Part shown: positions 8,297 through 16,154 of the stretch, piece by piece
How positions within the stretch are numbered: the first letter of the stretch is position 1
How the letters are laid out: the number at the start of each line of letters is the position of its first letter
From: Yinghuangia sp045039925
GTDB lineage: Bacteria > Actinomycetota > Actinomycetes > Streptomycetales > Streptomycetaceae
Assembly (NCBI GenBank): GCA_045039925.1
Contig: CP108400.1
Span: 4,402,001 to 4,466,000, forward strand
DNA length: 64,000 nt
Direction: 5' to 3'
The notes under the pieces: generated by a model
The model's database searches: none
What the model saw: the letters and a program-made list of their open reading frames with translations, nothing else
Told to the model about the DNA's origin: nothing
Translations under genes and position numbers: made by a program

Positions 8297-9877
8297 TCAC
8301 CCACTGAGCCGTCGGCCGTACGCGGCAGCCGCTCCACCCGGCTGCCGACGATCCCTTTCGGGGGCCTGGGGCAGCGGCGCGTGCACGATCGCGCCCTGGT
8401 TCGCGTCCGGGATGAGGCCGTACACCAGGACGCACGAGGCGTCGATGCGGCCGGGGCTGTCCGCATCGGTGGGCTGCCAAGTCGCCCATTCGTTCTCCAG
8501 GTCGGTGAACGCGCCGCGCAGTCGGACACGGTCCTGCACCATCTGTTGGGCGACGGGTTCGGCGCGCAGCAGCTTTCCCTGCTTGGCCCGTACCGGGTCA
8601 ATCAGCGGCATCAGGTGCTTGGCGGGGATCACGCCGTCGCGCTGCAACGCCTCCCATGAGGTGCGGATCGCGAGCGTGCACATGTCGCGGCCGAAGTTCC
8701 ACTCGACGTAGATCACGGCGGCGTTCGTCTCGTAGGCGAGCAGGCAGGCCGCGGTGGACCATTCGGCGGACGACATCGCGGCCGAGCGGTCGTGCGTGAT
8801 CCAGACGCGGGAGTCGTCGCCTAGGAACCCGCCGATGACGCCGGCCACGTCCCGGCCGCCGCCGGAAGGGTCGACCGCCACGGCGATCTTCTGCGGCTCC
8901 ACCGCGGGGCCGGGGTCGCGGAGCATGCGCAGCAGCTCGCGCGACACGAGCGCGCCCTCGGACGGCTGCGGGTCGCCCTGGGCCATCGCGTGCCAGTCCC
9001 TCACGGACGAGGTCTTCTTGACGTCCGCCCACCACGCCAGGAGCTTCCGGCGGTCCCTGGTGGGGATCTTCGGGTGCGGCAGCGGATCGCCGTCCTCGCG
9101 GCCAAGCGGATCTGGCCCGAACTTCGACGGGTTGGCGAGCGCCGGTAGGTGCACGACCTTCCACCGGCCGCCGTCCTCCAGACGGCCTTCCTCTTCCAGG
9201 CGCCGGCCCGCCCAGTCGTCCGGGTGCCAGCGGGTCTGAATGCCGACCACGGCATTGCGGTCCGGCTGCAAGCGCTTGAGCGCGGCCGACGACCACCAGT
9301 CGTGGACCTGTTCCCGCAGCCGCGCGGACTCGGCCTCGCCGCGGTCCTTATGCGGGTCGTCGACCACCAGCAGGTTCACGGGGAAGCCGGTCAGGCCCGA
9401 GCCGATCGACACGGAGCGGACGCCGCCGCCCCGGGTGGTGTCGTAGTCCTGCGCGGCCGACGAGCCAGCCAACAGCTCCACACCGAACTCGGCGCCGTGC
9501 TCGGCGATGTACCGGCGGATCGCCTTGCCGCGCCGCATCGCCAAGTCATCCGAGTACGAGGTGACAGCCACCCGGTCCTCGGGGTGCAGGCACAGCCACC
9601 AGAACGGGAACCACTCGGCCACCGTCGTGCTCTTGCCGACCTGCGCCGGGGTGAACACCATCAGCCGGTCGTACACGCCGCGTTCCAAGTCGACCAGGGC
9701 GTCACTGATGACCCGCAGATGGGACCGCATCCGATACGACGCGTCGAGGCCACGCGCAAGGGTGATCGGGTCGCGCAGCAGTTCCCGCCCGATCGCCTCC
9801 TGGGCAGCCTGGAGCCGCTGGTACACCTCGGCGTCGTCCAGGTGGCCCAGCTCGTCGGCCAGCGGGCGGCCCTTCAC
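8297..9877 (-). CDS. terL: Terminase large subunit
   Basis: A 526-residue packaging motor. Walker A is at about 76-84 (TPAQVGKST, a variant with Gln-Val before GKS) and Walker B at about 170-176 (LLVVDDP). The C-terminal nuclease has the RNase H-like start VAVDPSGGGRDVAG at about 340, a middle acidic strand YVEWNFGRD and a last acidic motif GRIDAS. It cuts concatemeric DNA and pumps it through the portal. Its ATG overlaps the TerS stop by four bases. The last 30 residues (RDRRQPGGAAAAYGRRLSG) are a basic tail. Confidence 0.92.
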   Translation of the reverse strand: MKGRPLADELGHLDDAEVYQRLQAAQEAIGRELLRDPITLARGLDASYRMRSHLRVISDALVDLERGVYDRLMVFTPAQVGKSTTVAEWFPFWWLCLHPEDRVAVTSYSDDLAMRRGKAIRRYIAEHGAEFGVELLAGSSAAQDYDTTRGGGVRSVSIGSGLTGFPVNLLVVDDPHKDRGEAESARLREQVHDWWSSAALKRLQPDRNAVVGIQTRWHPDDWAGRRLEEEGRLEDGGRWKVVHLPALANPSKFGPDPLGREDGDPLPHPKIPTRDRRKLLAWWADVKKTSSVRDWHAMAQGDPQPSEGALVSRELLRMLRDPGPAVEPQKIAVAVDPSGGGRDVAGVIGGFLGDDSRVWITHDRSAAMSSAEWSTAACLLAYETNAAVIYVEWNFGRDMCTLAIRTSWEALQRDGVIPAKHLMPLIDPVRAKQGKLLRAEPVAQQMVQDRVRLRGAFTDLENEWATWQPTDADSPGRIDASCVLVYGLIPDANQGAIVHAPLPQAPERDRRQPGGAAAAYGRRLSG

Positions 9878-10473
9878 CCCTCGTGGTCGCCGTCGTCATC
9901 GTCGCCGTCGACCGCGTTGACCCGCCGGGTCACCGCCGCCGCAAGATCCGCGAGCCGTACGCGCCGCTGCTCCGGCGGCATCTGCGCAAACTCGGCGAGC
10001 TGGACCGCCAGCGGGTTGCCGCCATGACCGGTCACCGCGATCGTCTCGGTGGGATCACCGAACAAGACCCGCCGGTGCCTCATGGCCACGTCCATCAGGC
10101 GGATGAAGTCGCCGACGGACATCTCCTCGGCCCGCAGAGTGCCGAGTCGTTGCGCGAGCTTTCCGATCGCGGCGCCCAGGATCCGGGCGTCAGCTTCGGC
10201 GGCCTTCCGGCGCTCCTCCAGCCACTCGGCCTCGTAGATCTGATCGAGGTGTCGGTCCCACGATTCGGCTCGCTCCCGCCACCGGTACTCGGCCGCCAGG
10301 TTCTTCACGTGCCCATACGCGAGAGTCAGCCTCTCGGCAGTTTTGGTGAGGGTGCGGGCGCGGCCGAGGTCGCGGTAGGTGGCGAATTGGCCGTGCTTGC
10401 GAGGGGTCTCCCGAGGCTGGCGTTCCCATGGGTCGAGTGCCGTGTCGAGGGTGATGGGCGGGTGCGTGGTCAT
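9874..10473 (-). CDS. terS: Terminase small subunit-like protein
   Basis: A 199-residue protein directly before TerL with coupled start/stop. The N-terminal half contains a helix-turn-helix-like stretch (TLTKTAERLTLAYGHVKNL followed by AAEYRWRERAESWDRH), as in phage small terminases and homeodomain-like DNA binders. A helical oligomerisation part (RILGAAIGKLAQRLGTL) follows, and the tail is acidic (GDDDDGDHEG). It should recognise the packaging site and load TerL. ATG at 10473 is chosen because it overlaps the upstream ParB-like stop. Confidence 0.75.
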   Translation of the reverse strand: MTTHPPITLDTALDPWERQPRETPRKHGQFATYRDLGRARTLTKTAERLTLAYGHVKNLAAEYRWRERAESWDRHLDQIYEAEWLEERRKAAEADARILGAAIGKLAQRLGTLRAEEMSVGDFIRLMDVAMRHRRVLFGDPTETIAVTGHGGNPLAVQLAEFAQMPPEQRRVRLADLAAAVTRRVNAVDGDDDDGDHEG

Positions 10474-11402
10474 GGCTGCTCGCTGAGTGCGTGGTTGTCG
10501 CCCGACAGGTACTCCCCTGCGAGTCGTTCGAGGAGGCGCCAGCCGTGTCCAGGTTCGATCTCCTTGCGGCCTTCTGCGGCGGCGATGGCTTTGTTGATGG
10601 TGACGGCGGCGGTGGCGGGGAGGGTGCGGGCGCCGAGGACGGTTTCGAGGCCGACGTGTCCGGTGTGGCTGGCGTCGCCTTCGGGTGTCGTGTAGCCGGC
10701 CTGGAGGTCGGTGAGGTGGTTCTCGACGATCGCGAGGATGGCGTGTAGGGCTGTGGCGACGTTGCCGACCTTGTGGGCGGCGTGGGTGGACGCGAGCGTG
10801 TCCAAGGTTTGCTCGTAGTCGGCGCGGGCGGCGAGCCATGAGGCGTGTTGGCCGAGGCGGGCTTGGTCGAAGGCGGCGCGCGCGGCGTCGAGCTCCGGGG
10901 GGAGGAAGACGAGGCTGACGGTGGCGAAGTCCAGGTTTGCTTCGGACAGGCCCTCGGGCTGGACTTCGGCCAGGAGCTGGAGTTGTTCGTCGTCCAGGCC
11001 GGAGTAGGCGCGCCAGTCGACGTCCTCGATCTCGTCGTAGAGCTGCTTGAGCGTGGCCGGGTCGTCCTTCCCGGCGATGGCGTTGTGGGAGATCTGGCGG
11101 GCCACGAGCTGGTCTTTGTGTTGCTGGTCGTCGATCAGCATGACGTCGATCTCGTACACCTCGGCCTCGACTGCGGCGTCGCAGCGGTGGTTGCCGGAGA
11201 GGACGAGTTCGCGGCCTTCCTCGTATTCGCCGGCGCCGTAGACGAGCGGGACGCTGGTGAGACAACCGTCGGCGCGGACGTTCGCCACGAGCCGGTCGTA
11301 CTCCTCCTTGGTCATGTAGCGGGCGTTGACCGGGAGGCGGGTCAGCAGCCGTGGGTCGCGGCGGACGAGTCGGGGCTTGATGGGGGCGCTGCCGGGGGTC
11401 AT
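10470..11402 (-). CDS. ParB-like nuclease-domain protein
   Basis: A 310-residue protein whose N-terminal 110 residues match the ParB/sulfiredoxin fold: LPVNARYMTKEEYDRLVANV, then VLSGNHRCDAAVEA with the GNHR signature, then strand-helix repeats. The rest is helical and has no HTH resembling that of chromosomal ParB. Such genes are common just upstream of terminase in Streptomyces phages. Coupling to the antirestriction methyltransferase-like gene (overlap at 11399-11402) hints at DNA modification or packaging, which is inference. Confidence 0.75.
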   Translation of the reverse strand: MTPGSAPIKPRLVRRDPRLLTRLPVNARYMTKEEYDRLVANVRADGCLTSVPLVYGAGEYEEGRELVLSGNHRCDAAVEAEVYEIDVMLIDDQQHKDQLVARQISHNAIAGKDDPATLKQLYDEIEDVDWRAYSGLDDEQLQLLAEVQPEGLSEANLDFATVSLVFLPPELDAARAAFDQARLGQHASWLAARADYEQTLDTLASTHAAHKVGNVATALHAILAIVENHLTDLQAGYTTPEGDASHTGHVGLETVLGARTLPATAAVTINKAIAAAEGRKEIEPGHGWRLLERLAGEYLSGDNHALSEQP

Positions 11403-12742
11403 CGGGAGTCCTTTCCGTGCTTGACCTTCCACAGGGCCAGGGCTTCCGTCAGGTCGTACGCGCCGAGGGGGCCGCCGTATTGGAGCTGGTAGCGGTGGAT
11501 GCCGTCGGCTCCGGGCTCGGTGCGTTTCTGCAGGCGGACGCCGGGGATGCCGCGGCCGTACTTCGCGCTGTTGGGCCGGTCGGTGAACGCGGTCGTGGAC
11601 CAGCCGGTGATCCGTTTGGATAGCGAGCGCTGGACGAGGAGCTGCGCCTCCTTGGTGGAAGCGGCCATCACGATCAGCTTCGCGAGCCGCCGGTAGCGGG
11701 TCCATGAGACGGGGAAGTCGCTCATCAGGTAGGCGGTGTTGGGGTCGTACTTGGGCGGCAGGTACGCGAACGCGCCGATGATCTTTCCGTCGACCGCGAC
11801 GCCGCAGGCGATCAGCGGGGTGCCGGGCTTGATGCTCTTCGACATGAACTGCGAGCGGATCGCGGCGAACTGGCCGCCGGTGAGGACGTGAAGCGTCATC
11901 GTGTCGCCCAGCTCTTCGTCCCTGCCGATCTTCGGCATGCGGATCGGTTCGATCGGTTGGCGCGGCCGGACGATGCGGCGGGGCCCGGCGGCGGCGTACA
12001 CGTAGATCGGCAGGCCGCGGTTGGCTGTTTGGACGACGCCGGCGAGCCGGTGCCGGAGCTCGGGGCGTTCGACGTGCAGGCCGAGGACCCAGTTCGGGCG
12101 GTCCTGCACCTGCTCGATGATGCGTTCCTTGCCGTCCTCCGTGAGTTCGCCGAACGTGGGCGCGGGCCAGTCGAACGCGGCGTCGATGCTGGCGAACTGG
12201 CTCTGGTAGTCGGTCGCGTAGAACGGCGGGAACATCACCACGGGGGCGTCGGCGGGCACGGCCTCGTCGAGGTATGTGCGGACGTCCCCGGCGTAGAACG
12301 ACCCCAGCTTGGTCTGAAGGCTCCGCAGCTTGGTCGCGGTCTTGTCGTGCATGCGCGGCCATTGGTCCCGGGTCGCGTCGAGCATGCGCCGGTAGTACAC
12401 GCCGTCCTTGCCGACGTACTGGAGGAACCGGGTGCCGAGCATGAGGGTGGCGAGGGTGTCTGTGCGGTCCTCCAGGAAGGGCTTGAGCCAGCCGAGGACG
12501 TCCTCGTACTCCGGGCGCAGGGTGTAGGAGAGGGGTTCCCCGGCGAGGTACCAGCCGAGGGCGCAGGAGTACGCCTGGACGTCGTTGCCGTGCACCTGGC
12601 GGGTGTCACCGAAACGGGCGTGGAGAACGCGTTCGATCGTGAAGTTCCCGGAGCAGCCGACGTACACGTCTGTGCCCGGCCAGGTGCCTGCGTGCTCGTA
12701 GATGATCGACCGGAGGGGCGCGGGGATCGAGCCGTGGAACAT
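11399..12742 (-). CDS. Putative antirestriction adenine methyltransferase with Mom-like C-terminal part
   Basis: A 447-residue protein. The N-terminal region has a Rossmann-type SAM loop (DVYVGCSGNFTIERVL, then NDVQAYSC) and VVMFPPFYATDY, in which FPPFY takes the place of the DPPY catalytic motif of N6-adenine methyltransferases. The C-terminal 150 residues, from about IACGVAVDGKIIGAFAYLPP to TAFTDRPNSAKY, look like a GNAT/Mom-type acyltransferase segment. Proteins of this architecture are annotated as antirestriction adenine methyltransferases in actinophages; the match here is from motifs only. ATG at 12742 follows a spacer with GC-rich leader. The gene heads the packaging operon, after a terminator and tRNA-Gly. 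Confidence 0.6.
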   Translation of the reverse strand: MFHGSIPAPLRSIIYEHAGTWPGTDVYVGCSGNFTIERVLHARFGDTRQVHGNDVQAYSCALGWYLAGEPLSYTLRPEYEDVLGWLKPFLEDRTDTLATLMLGTRFLQYVGKDGVYYRRMLDATRDQWPRMHDKTATKLRSLQTKLGSFYAGDVRTYLDEAVPADAPVVMFPPFYATDYQSQFASIDAAFDWPAPTFGELTEDGKERIIEQVQDRPNWVLGLHVERPELRHRLAGVVQTANRGLPIYVYAAAGPRRIVRPRQPIEPIRMPKIGRDEELGDTMTLHVLTGGQFAAIRSQFMSKSIKPGTPLIACGVAVDGKIIGAFAYLPPKYDPNTAYLMSDFPVSWTRYRRLAKLIVMAASTKEAQLLVQRSLSKRITGWSTTAFTDRPNSAKYGRGIPGVRLQKRTEPGADGIHRYQLQYGGPLGAYDLTEALALWKVKHGKDSR

Positions 12743-12875
12743 GGGCGGCGGCTCCCTGGTCGGGGCTGTTTGGTCACCGTCCGCGCGCAGCTCCTGCTGC
12801 GCGCGGACGGGCCGGGGATGGTAGCCCAACGTTCGCGCCCGTCCCGGGCGTGCACAGACTGTCGGCCGGGAACGG

Positions 12876-12913
12876 CGAAGCCCCCGACGGCCGCTGGGCC
12901 GTCGGGGGCTTCG
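12876..12913 (-). terminator. Strong hairpin terminator
   Basis: A perfect 17-bp inverted repeat (arm CGAAGCCCCCGACGGCC, 4-base loop) lies between the tRNA-Gly and the packaging operon. It probably ends transcription of the tRNA and the cargo genes before the late operon. Confidence 0.75.
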
Positions 12914-12918
12914 GGTAG

Positions 12919-12989
12919 AGCGCCAGCCCGGATTTGAACCAGGACCTCCCACCCGGAAGGTGGGCGTGCTGCTTTTGCACTACCGGCGC
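12919..12989 (-). tRNA. tRNA-Gly(UCC)
   Basis: The minus strand folds as a cloverleaf: acceptor GCGCCGG/CTGGCGC, D stem GTGC/GCAC, anticodon stem CCCAC/GTGGG with loop CTTCCGG (anticodon UCC), and T arm CCTGG-TTCAAAT-CCGGG. No CCA is encoded. The 7-base D loop AAAAGCA lacks the usual adjacent GG, so tertiary pairing with the T loop would be abnormal. It reads GGA, a rare glycine codon in high-GC DNA. It is inside the prophage, so it is a phage tRNA. Confidence 0.8.
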
Positions 12990-13105
12990 ACAGCGTCGGA
13001 CGTGGCGCTGCTCAGACATTCGGCCGACGAGGTTCGAGTGTAACTGACGCCTTGGTAACCATCCGTCACTTGCTGTGCTGCTCCAAGACGGGCTGCTGAC
13101 CGACA

Positions 13106-14050
13106 CTAGTCATTGCCGTACTCGGCCTCCTGGGCGATATCGTCGAGGTCTCCCTCGACTTCAAACTCGCCGTCCAAACCCGCCTGCGTAATCAAGTCAT
13201 AGCTGGCCAACACCAGTTGACAGAAGCCGCAGGCGAAGTAGTCCGCGTAGACCGTCAGCGTCACCGCGACGTCATAAGGGTCGTAGTCGTCCGACTCGTC
13301 CTGCCCGTACCCCATGCTGTGTCCCAGGTACTGCACGTCCGTGTTCATGACCTCGTCACCTTCAAGCAGCCCAGCTTTCCCACACGCCGGACAGTTGACG
13401 GTCACACTGTGGGAGAGGTTGGCCGACAGGTACTGTGCCGTCTTCCACTCAGCAGCAACCTTCGCGGGAAGGTTTCCATCCAACCTCTGCTGCCGTCGCT
13501 GCCTAGCGCGTTCGATCAGGGCCTCAGTGCGGTGTTCGAGGTTCTTTGCGTTCTGCTCAAGGTGCTTTGTGACTGTGGGCTCGCGGTCGCTACCTACGAG
13601 CTCCTCCATGTCGCGATCCATTGCCGTAACCAGGATGGCGGCTTGCGCCCAATAGCGAGGCCACCAGGCGTGAGGCGGAACCGCCATGAACCCGGTACCG
13701 CTGCTGTGCAGGTACTCGTTCCGCCCATTGATGATCTTCATGGCTTCTGCCTGGTCAAAGGGCTTGAAAGCCTTGTGACACCTGGCCATTAGTGTCTTCG
13801 CCCGCACGGATGTGAACCTGGCTTCGCCTTTCACGAGGCCGCTCGCGATCAGCAGGTTTGTGCCTTCCTCGTTCGGTTCGGCAATCAACAGAGGGGAAAC
13901 GCGCGCAAGTGCTGCCTTCGCCAACAATTCCAGGCCAAGGGCAGCCCAAAGTGCCTGTTCATCAAAGGACCTGAGGTCCTCGTCCATCGCGCGATTGAGG
14001 AAGAGCTTGGCTTTGGTCCAAAGGTCCTCGTGATCGAACGGCCCGCTCAT
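13106..14050 (-). CDS. HEPN-like protein with C-terminal zinc ribbon (candidate defence gene)
   Basis: A 314-residue protein. The first 150 residues are helical; FDEQALWAALGLELLAKAAL at about 29-48 is followed by GRNEYLH at 109-115, an R-x4-H motif (R110, H115) that matches the catalytic motif of HEPN RNases. A linker rich in Arg/Gln (about 170-195) leads to CPAC and CGFC, about 65 residues apart, likely one zinc ribbon, and a very acidic tail. HEPN proteins often act in antiphage or toxin-antitoxin systems by cutting RNA. The gene overlaps the dioxygenase gene (ATGA at 14047-14050) and follows it in transcription. Codon use is less GC-biased than in neighbours, suggesting cargo. Confidence 0.6.
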   Translation of the reverse strand: MSGPFDHEDLWTKAKLFLNRAMDEDLRSFDEQALWAALGLELLAKAALARVSPLLIAEPNEEGTNLLIASGLVKGEARFTSVRAKTLMARCHKAFKPFDQAEAMKIINGRNEYLHSSGTGFMAVPPHAWWPRYWAQAAILVTAMDRDMEELVGSDREPTVTKHLEQNAKNLEHRTEALIERARQRRQQRLDGNLPAKVAAEWKTAQYLSANLSHSVTVNCPACGKAGLLEGDEVMNTDVQYLGHSMGYGQDESDDYDPYDVAVTLTVYADYFACGFCQLVLASYDLITQAGLDGEFEVEGDLDDIAQEAEYGND

Positions 14051-14703
14051 GACACCTCGCCGTTCAACCGGAAGCTGATTCGTTTGATTTCCCGCTGCGG
14101 ATCGTCTGCGGCGGAAGCCCTGGCATGGAGAACCCGGCGGTTGTTGATCAACAACACTTGCCCCGGTTCAGTCCACTGATGCTCGATCGCGTTGTCTGTC
14201 GCTTCCTTGAAGAACTCCACGAGCGCCCGGGCCCGTGCATCGCACGGTGTCATGCAACCTGGGTCAAACCGAAGACGCTGCTTGGCATAGGCCGTGGCGA
14301 AGAAGCTGTCATTTCCGCCGTTGACCAGAAAGACGCCGTGCTGAACGGCATCTGCCGCCCCCTTTACCCAAGGCCCATGAATCATTTCGTTCCAGAGGCG
14401 TGTCGGCGTCGTGCTGGTGGACTCACACGCGAGGATCACGACGTCTGGGGGGTGCACGAGATGGGCTCCGTCAGTGTGCAGCGGCTGAGGGCCCATGCCG
14501 TAACGAGCGCTCAGCGAATTCGGCTGCGCCTCTGCTGGTGACGTGGGGCGCAGCGTTGCAACTGCCGGGCCCCCGCGACGCGTTGGCACCATCGTCCAGT
14601 GCAGCACGGCAGCTTCCATCTGCACCTGCGCGAGCGTGCCGGCGGCTACCGCCCATCCCGTCCTCTTGCTTTCGTTGAGGAGGGTTTCCAACATCCGTGA
14701 CAT
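14047..14703 (-). CDS. TauD/TfdA-like Fe(II)/2-oxoglutarate dioxygenase
   Basis: A 218-residue protein with the facial triad HxD...H: H76-T-D78 in QPLHTDGAH and H193 in RRVLHARA, followed by REIKRISFR with an Arg suited to bind 2-oxoglutarate. The layout matches a compact TauD/clavaminate-synthase-like fold. Enzymes of this family hydroxylate small molecules or modified bases; the substrate is not predictable. It is the first gene of a two-gene unit with the HEPN-like gene, isolated from phage operons by terminators at 12,876 and 14,898. The ATG at 14703 lies eight bases after a possible -10 element, so the mRNA may be leaderless. Confidence 0.7.
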   Translation of the reverse strand: MSRMLETLLNESKRTGWAVAAGTLAQVQMEAAVLHWTMVPTRRGGPAVATLRPTSPAEAQPNSLSARYGMGPQPLHTDGAHLVHPPDVVILACESTSTTPTRLWNEMIHGPWVKGAADAVQHGVFLVNGGNDSFFATAYAKQRLRFDPGCMTPCDARARALVEFFKEATDNAIEHQWTEPGQVLLINNRRVLHARASAADDPQREIKRISFRLNGEVS

Positions 14704-14711
14704 GCGCCAGC

Positions 14712-14717
14712 AGTATG
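14712..14717 (-). promoter_or_regulatory. Possible -10 element of the dioxygenase/HEPN unit
   Basis: On the minus strand CATACT lies eight bases before the ATG at 14703, which fits a leaderless transcript as is common in actinobacteria. No convincing -35 is seen. A small inverted repeat GACGCC-AAA-GGCGTC sits upstream at 14,739-14,753. Confidence 0.35.
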
Positions 14718-14897
14718 TCTGGTGCGGCGTTCACCCGCGACGCCTTTGGCGTCTGCGCGTGTCGCGCACTTGGGCCCGCCTGCGGATAGATGGGTGGATA
14801 GGTCCCGCGCCTGAGCCGCACGGTTCGGCCTGTGACCGCCTCGTTCACGCCGCATGAGGGGTGGTGATGCGGGCCCGTGATCTGCCTAGAACAAGCT

Positions 14898-14932
14898 GTG
14901 GGGCCGCGACCGGTGTCCGGTCACGGCCCCAC
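14898..14932 (-). terminator. Hairpin terminator
   Basis: Arms GTGGGGCCG-C-GACCGG and CCGGTC-A-CGGCCCCAC, one mismatch and a three-base loop, just downstream of the gene ending at 14,947. It separates the accessory block from the cargo pair. Confidence 0.7.
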
Positions 14933-14946
14933 TGAGGGCGTTGCGC

Positions 14947-16068
14947 CTATGAGACGGATGGGAGAGCGACGGTGAGCACTCCGGGCGAGTGCTCGACTTC
15001 TTCCCAGGCCCAGTCGTCGTACAGGACCTCTACGCATCCGAAGAAGGTGAGGACGTCGGTGAGGTAGGCGCCCGTGTCCAGGTGGAAGGAGTGGTGCGGC
15101 TCGCCGTCGCTCTCGACCCACACCGTTTCGCTGCCGCGGTGCACAGCGGTGACGACGCGGTCCTCGTGGCGGACGGAGATGCCGGTGCTGTCGGGGAAGT
15201 GCCGCCGGACCACACGGGCGAGCATGTCGAAGCCCGCCTTCATGATGGCTTCTCGGGCCTGCTGGGCATCCTGGTAGGCCCGCTCGAAGGCGTCGGTGAT
15301 CGCGTCCGCGCGCACCTGCGCTTCGTGCTCAGCGGTGGTGTCGCGCCCGCCTTCGTCCCGGACTGGAACTTCCGCGTCATCGGGCTGCTCGTCGCCAGGG
15401 TCGGGGGCGCCAGGCGTCCTCGGGCACAGGGTCCAGACGCTCAGCGTTTCGCGGATGTACGCGAGGGCGTACGACTCGTGCTCGAACCTGGCCGCTTCCG
15501 CTGGGTCGCAGCCGCAACGGACGTGGAGCACTCCGGTCGTCAGGGGCCGCAGGGCCACGTTGTCGCCGGCTTCGATGGTGTAGGTGGCGACGGTGACGGG
15601 GTTGCACACGTGGTAGAGCGCCGGGCGTTCGCCCTCTGCGGGCTCGATGCGGATCAGGTGGGCGATCACCTCGGGCGCCAGGACGAGGGTCACGGCCTCG
15701 GTGACCTCGACCGCGAAGGGCGGCACGACCTCCAGGCCGCAGTCCTTCACGCGCTTCTCGGCGATGTCGGCCGCGCGGCGTCGGCGGCGCCGGGCGATCT
15801 CGGCAAGCGCCAGGCCGACCGCTTCGCGGCGGGTCGTGCCGGTGCCCCAGACCTTCCGGAGGCCGTTCACGTCCCGCACTTCCCAGTCCCGGCCGATCCG
15901 GTAGACGGCCATCTCCTGGCTGGTGACGTTCGTGTGGGCGGGCGTGTCCTCGGGGTAGTCGCCGGGGACGGTGAACAGGTAGCCGCGGTCGGAGAACAGC
16001 GAGGCATGGCGCGGGAACCGGTCGGGGCCGTACGGGATGAACTGGACCTGGTCGCGGGTGGTGCGCAT
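14947..16068 (-). CDS. Hypothetical phage protein
   Basis: A 373-residue protein with no recognised family. The N-terminus (MRTTRDQVQFIPYGPDRFPR) is followed by a mixed alpha/beta region, an Arg-rich helix (IARRRRRRAADIAEKR at about 92-107), a CGC at about 178, an acidic linker (about 205-230) and a helical/beta C-terminal domain ending VLTVALPSVS. The ATG at 16068 follows a strong hairpin and an RBS-like GAAGGGCACC. Last gene of the accessory operon before the terminator at 14,898. Confidence 0.6.
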   Translation of the reverse strand: MRTTRDQVQFIPYGPDRFPRHASLFSDRGYLFTVPGDYPEDTPAHTNVTSQEMAVYRIGRDWEVRDVNGLRKVWGTGTTRREAVGLALAEIARRRRRRAADIAEKRVKDCGLEVVPPFAVEVTEAVTLVLAPEVIAHLIRIEPAEGERPALYHVCNPVTVATYTIEAGDNVALRPLTTGVLHVRCGCDPAEAARFEHESYALAYIRETLSVWTLCPRTPGAPDPGDEQPDDAEVPVRDEGGRDTTAEHEAQVRADAITDAFERAYQDAQQAREAIMKAGFDMLARVVRRHFPDSTGISVRHEDRVVTAVHRGSETVWVESDGEPHHSFHLDTGAYLTDVLTFFGCVEVLYDDWAWEEVEHSPGVLTVALPSVS

Positions 16069-16108
16069 GGCTGTGGTGCCCTTCGTGTGGGTTCCGGTGG
16101 CGTGGAAG

Positions 16109-16151
16109 GCGGACGCCGGGCGAGGCGGCATGAGCCTCGCCCGGCGTCCGC
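16109..16151 (-). terminator. Long intergenic hairpin
   Basis: An 18-bp perfect stem (GCGGACGCCGGGCGAGGC and its complement) lies just after the stop at 16,155 and before the next start at 16,068. It could terminate or attenuate transcription. Confidence 0.65.
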
Positions 16152-16154
16152 GTA

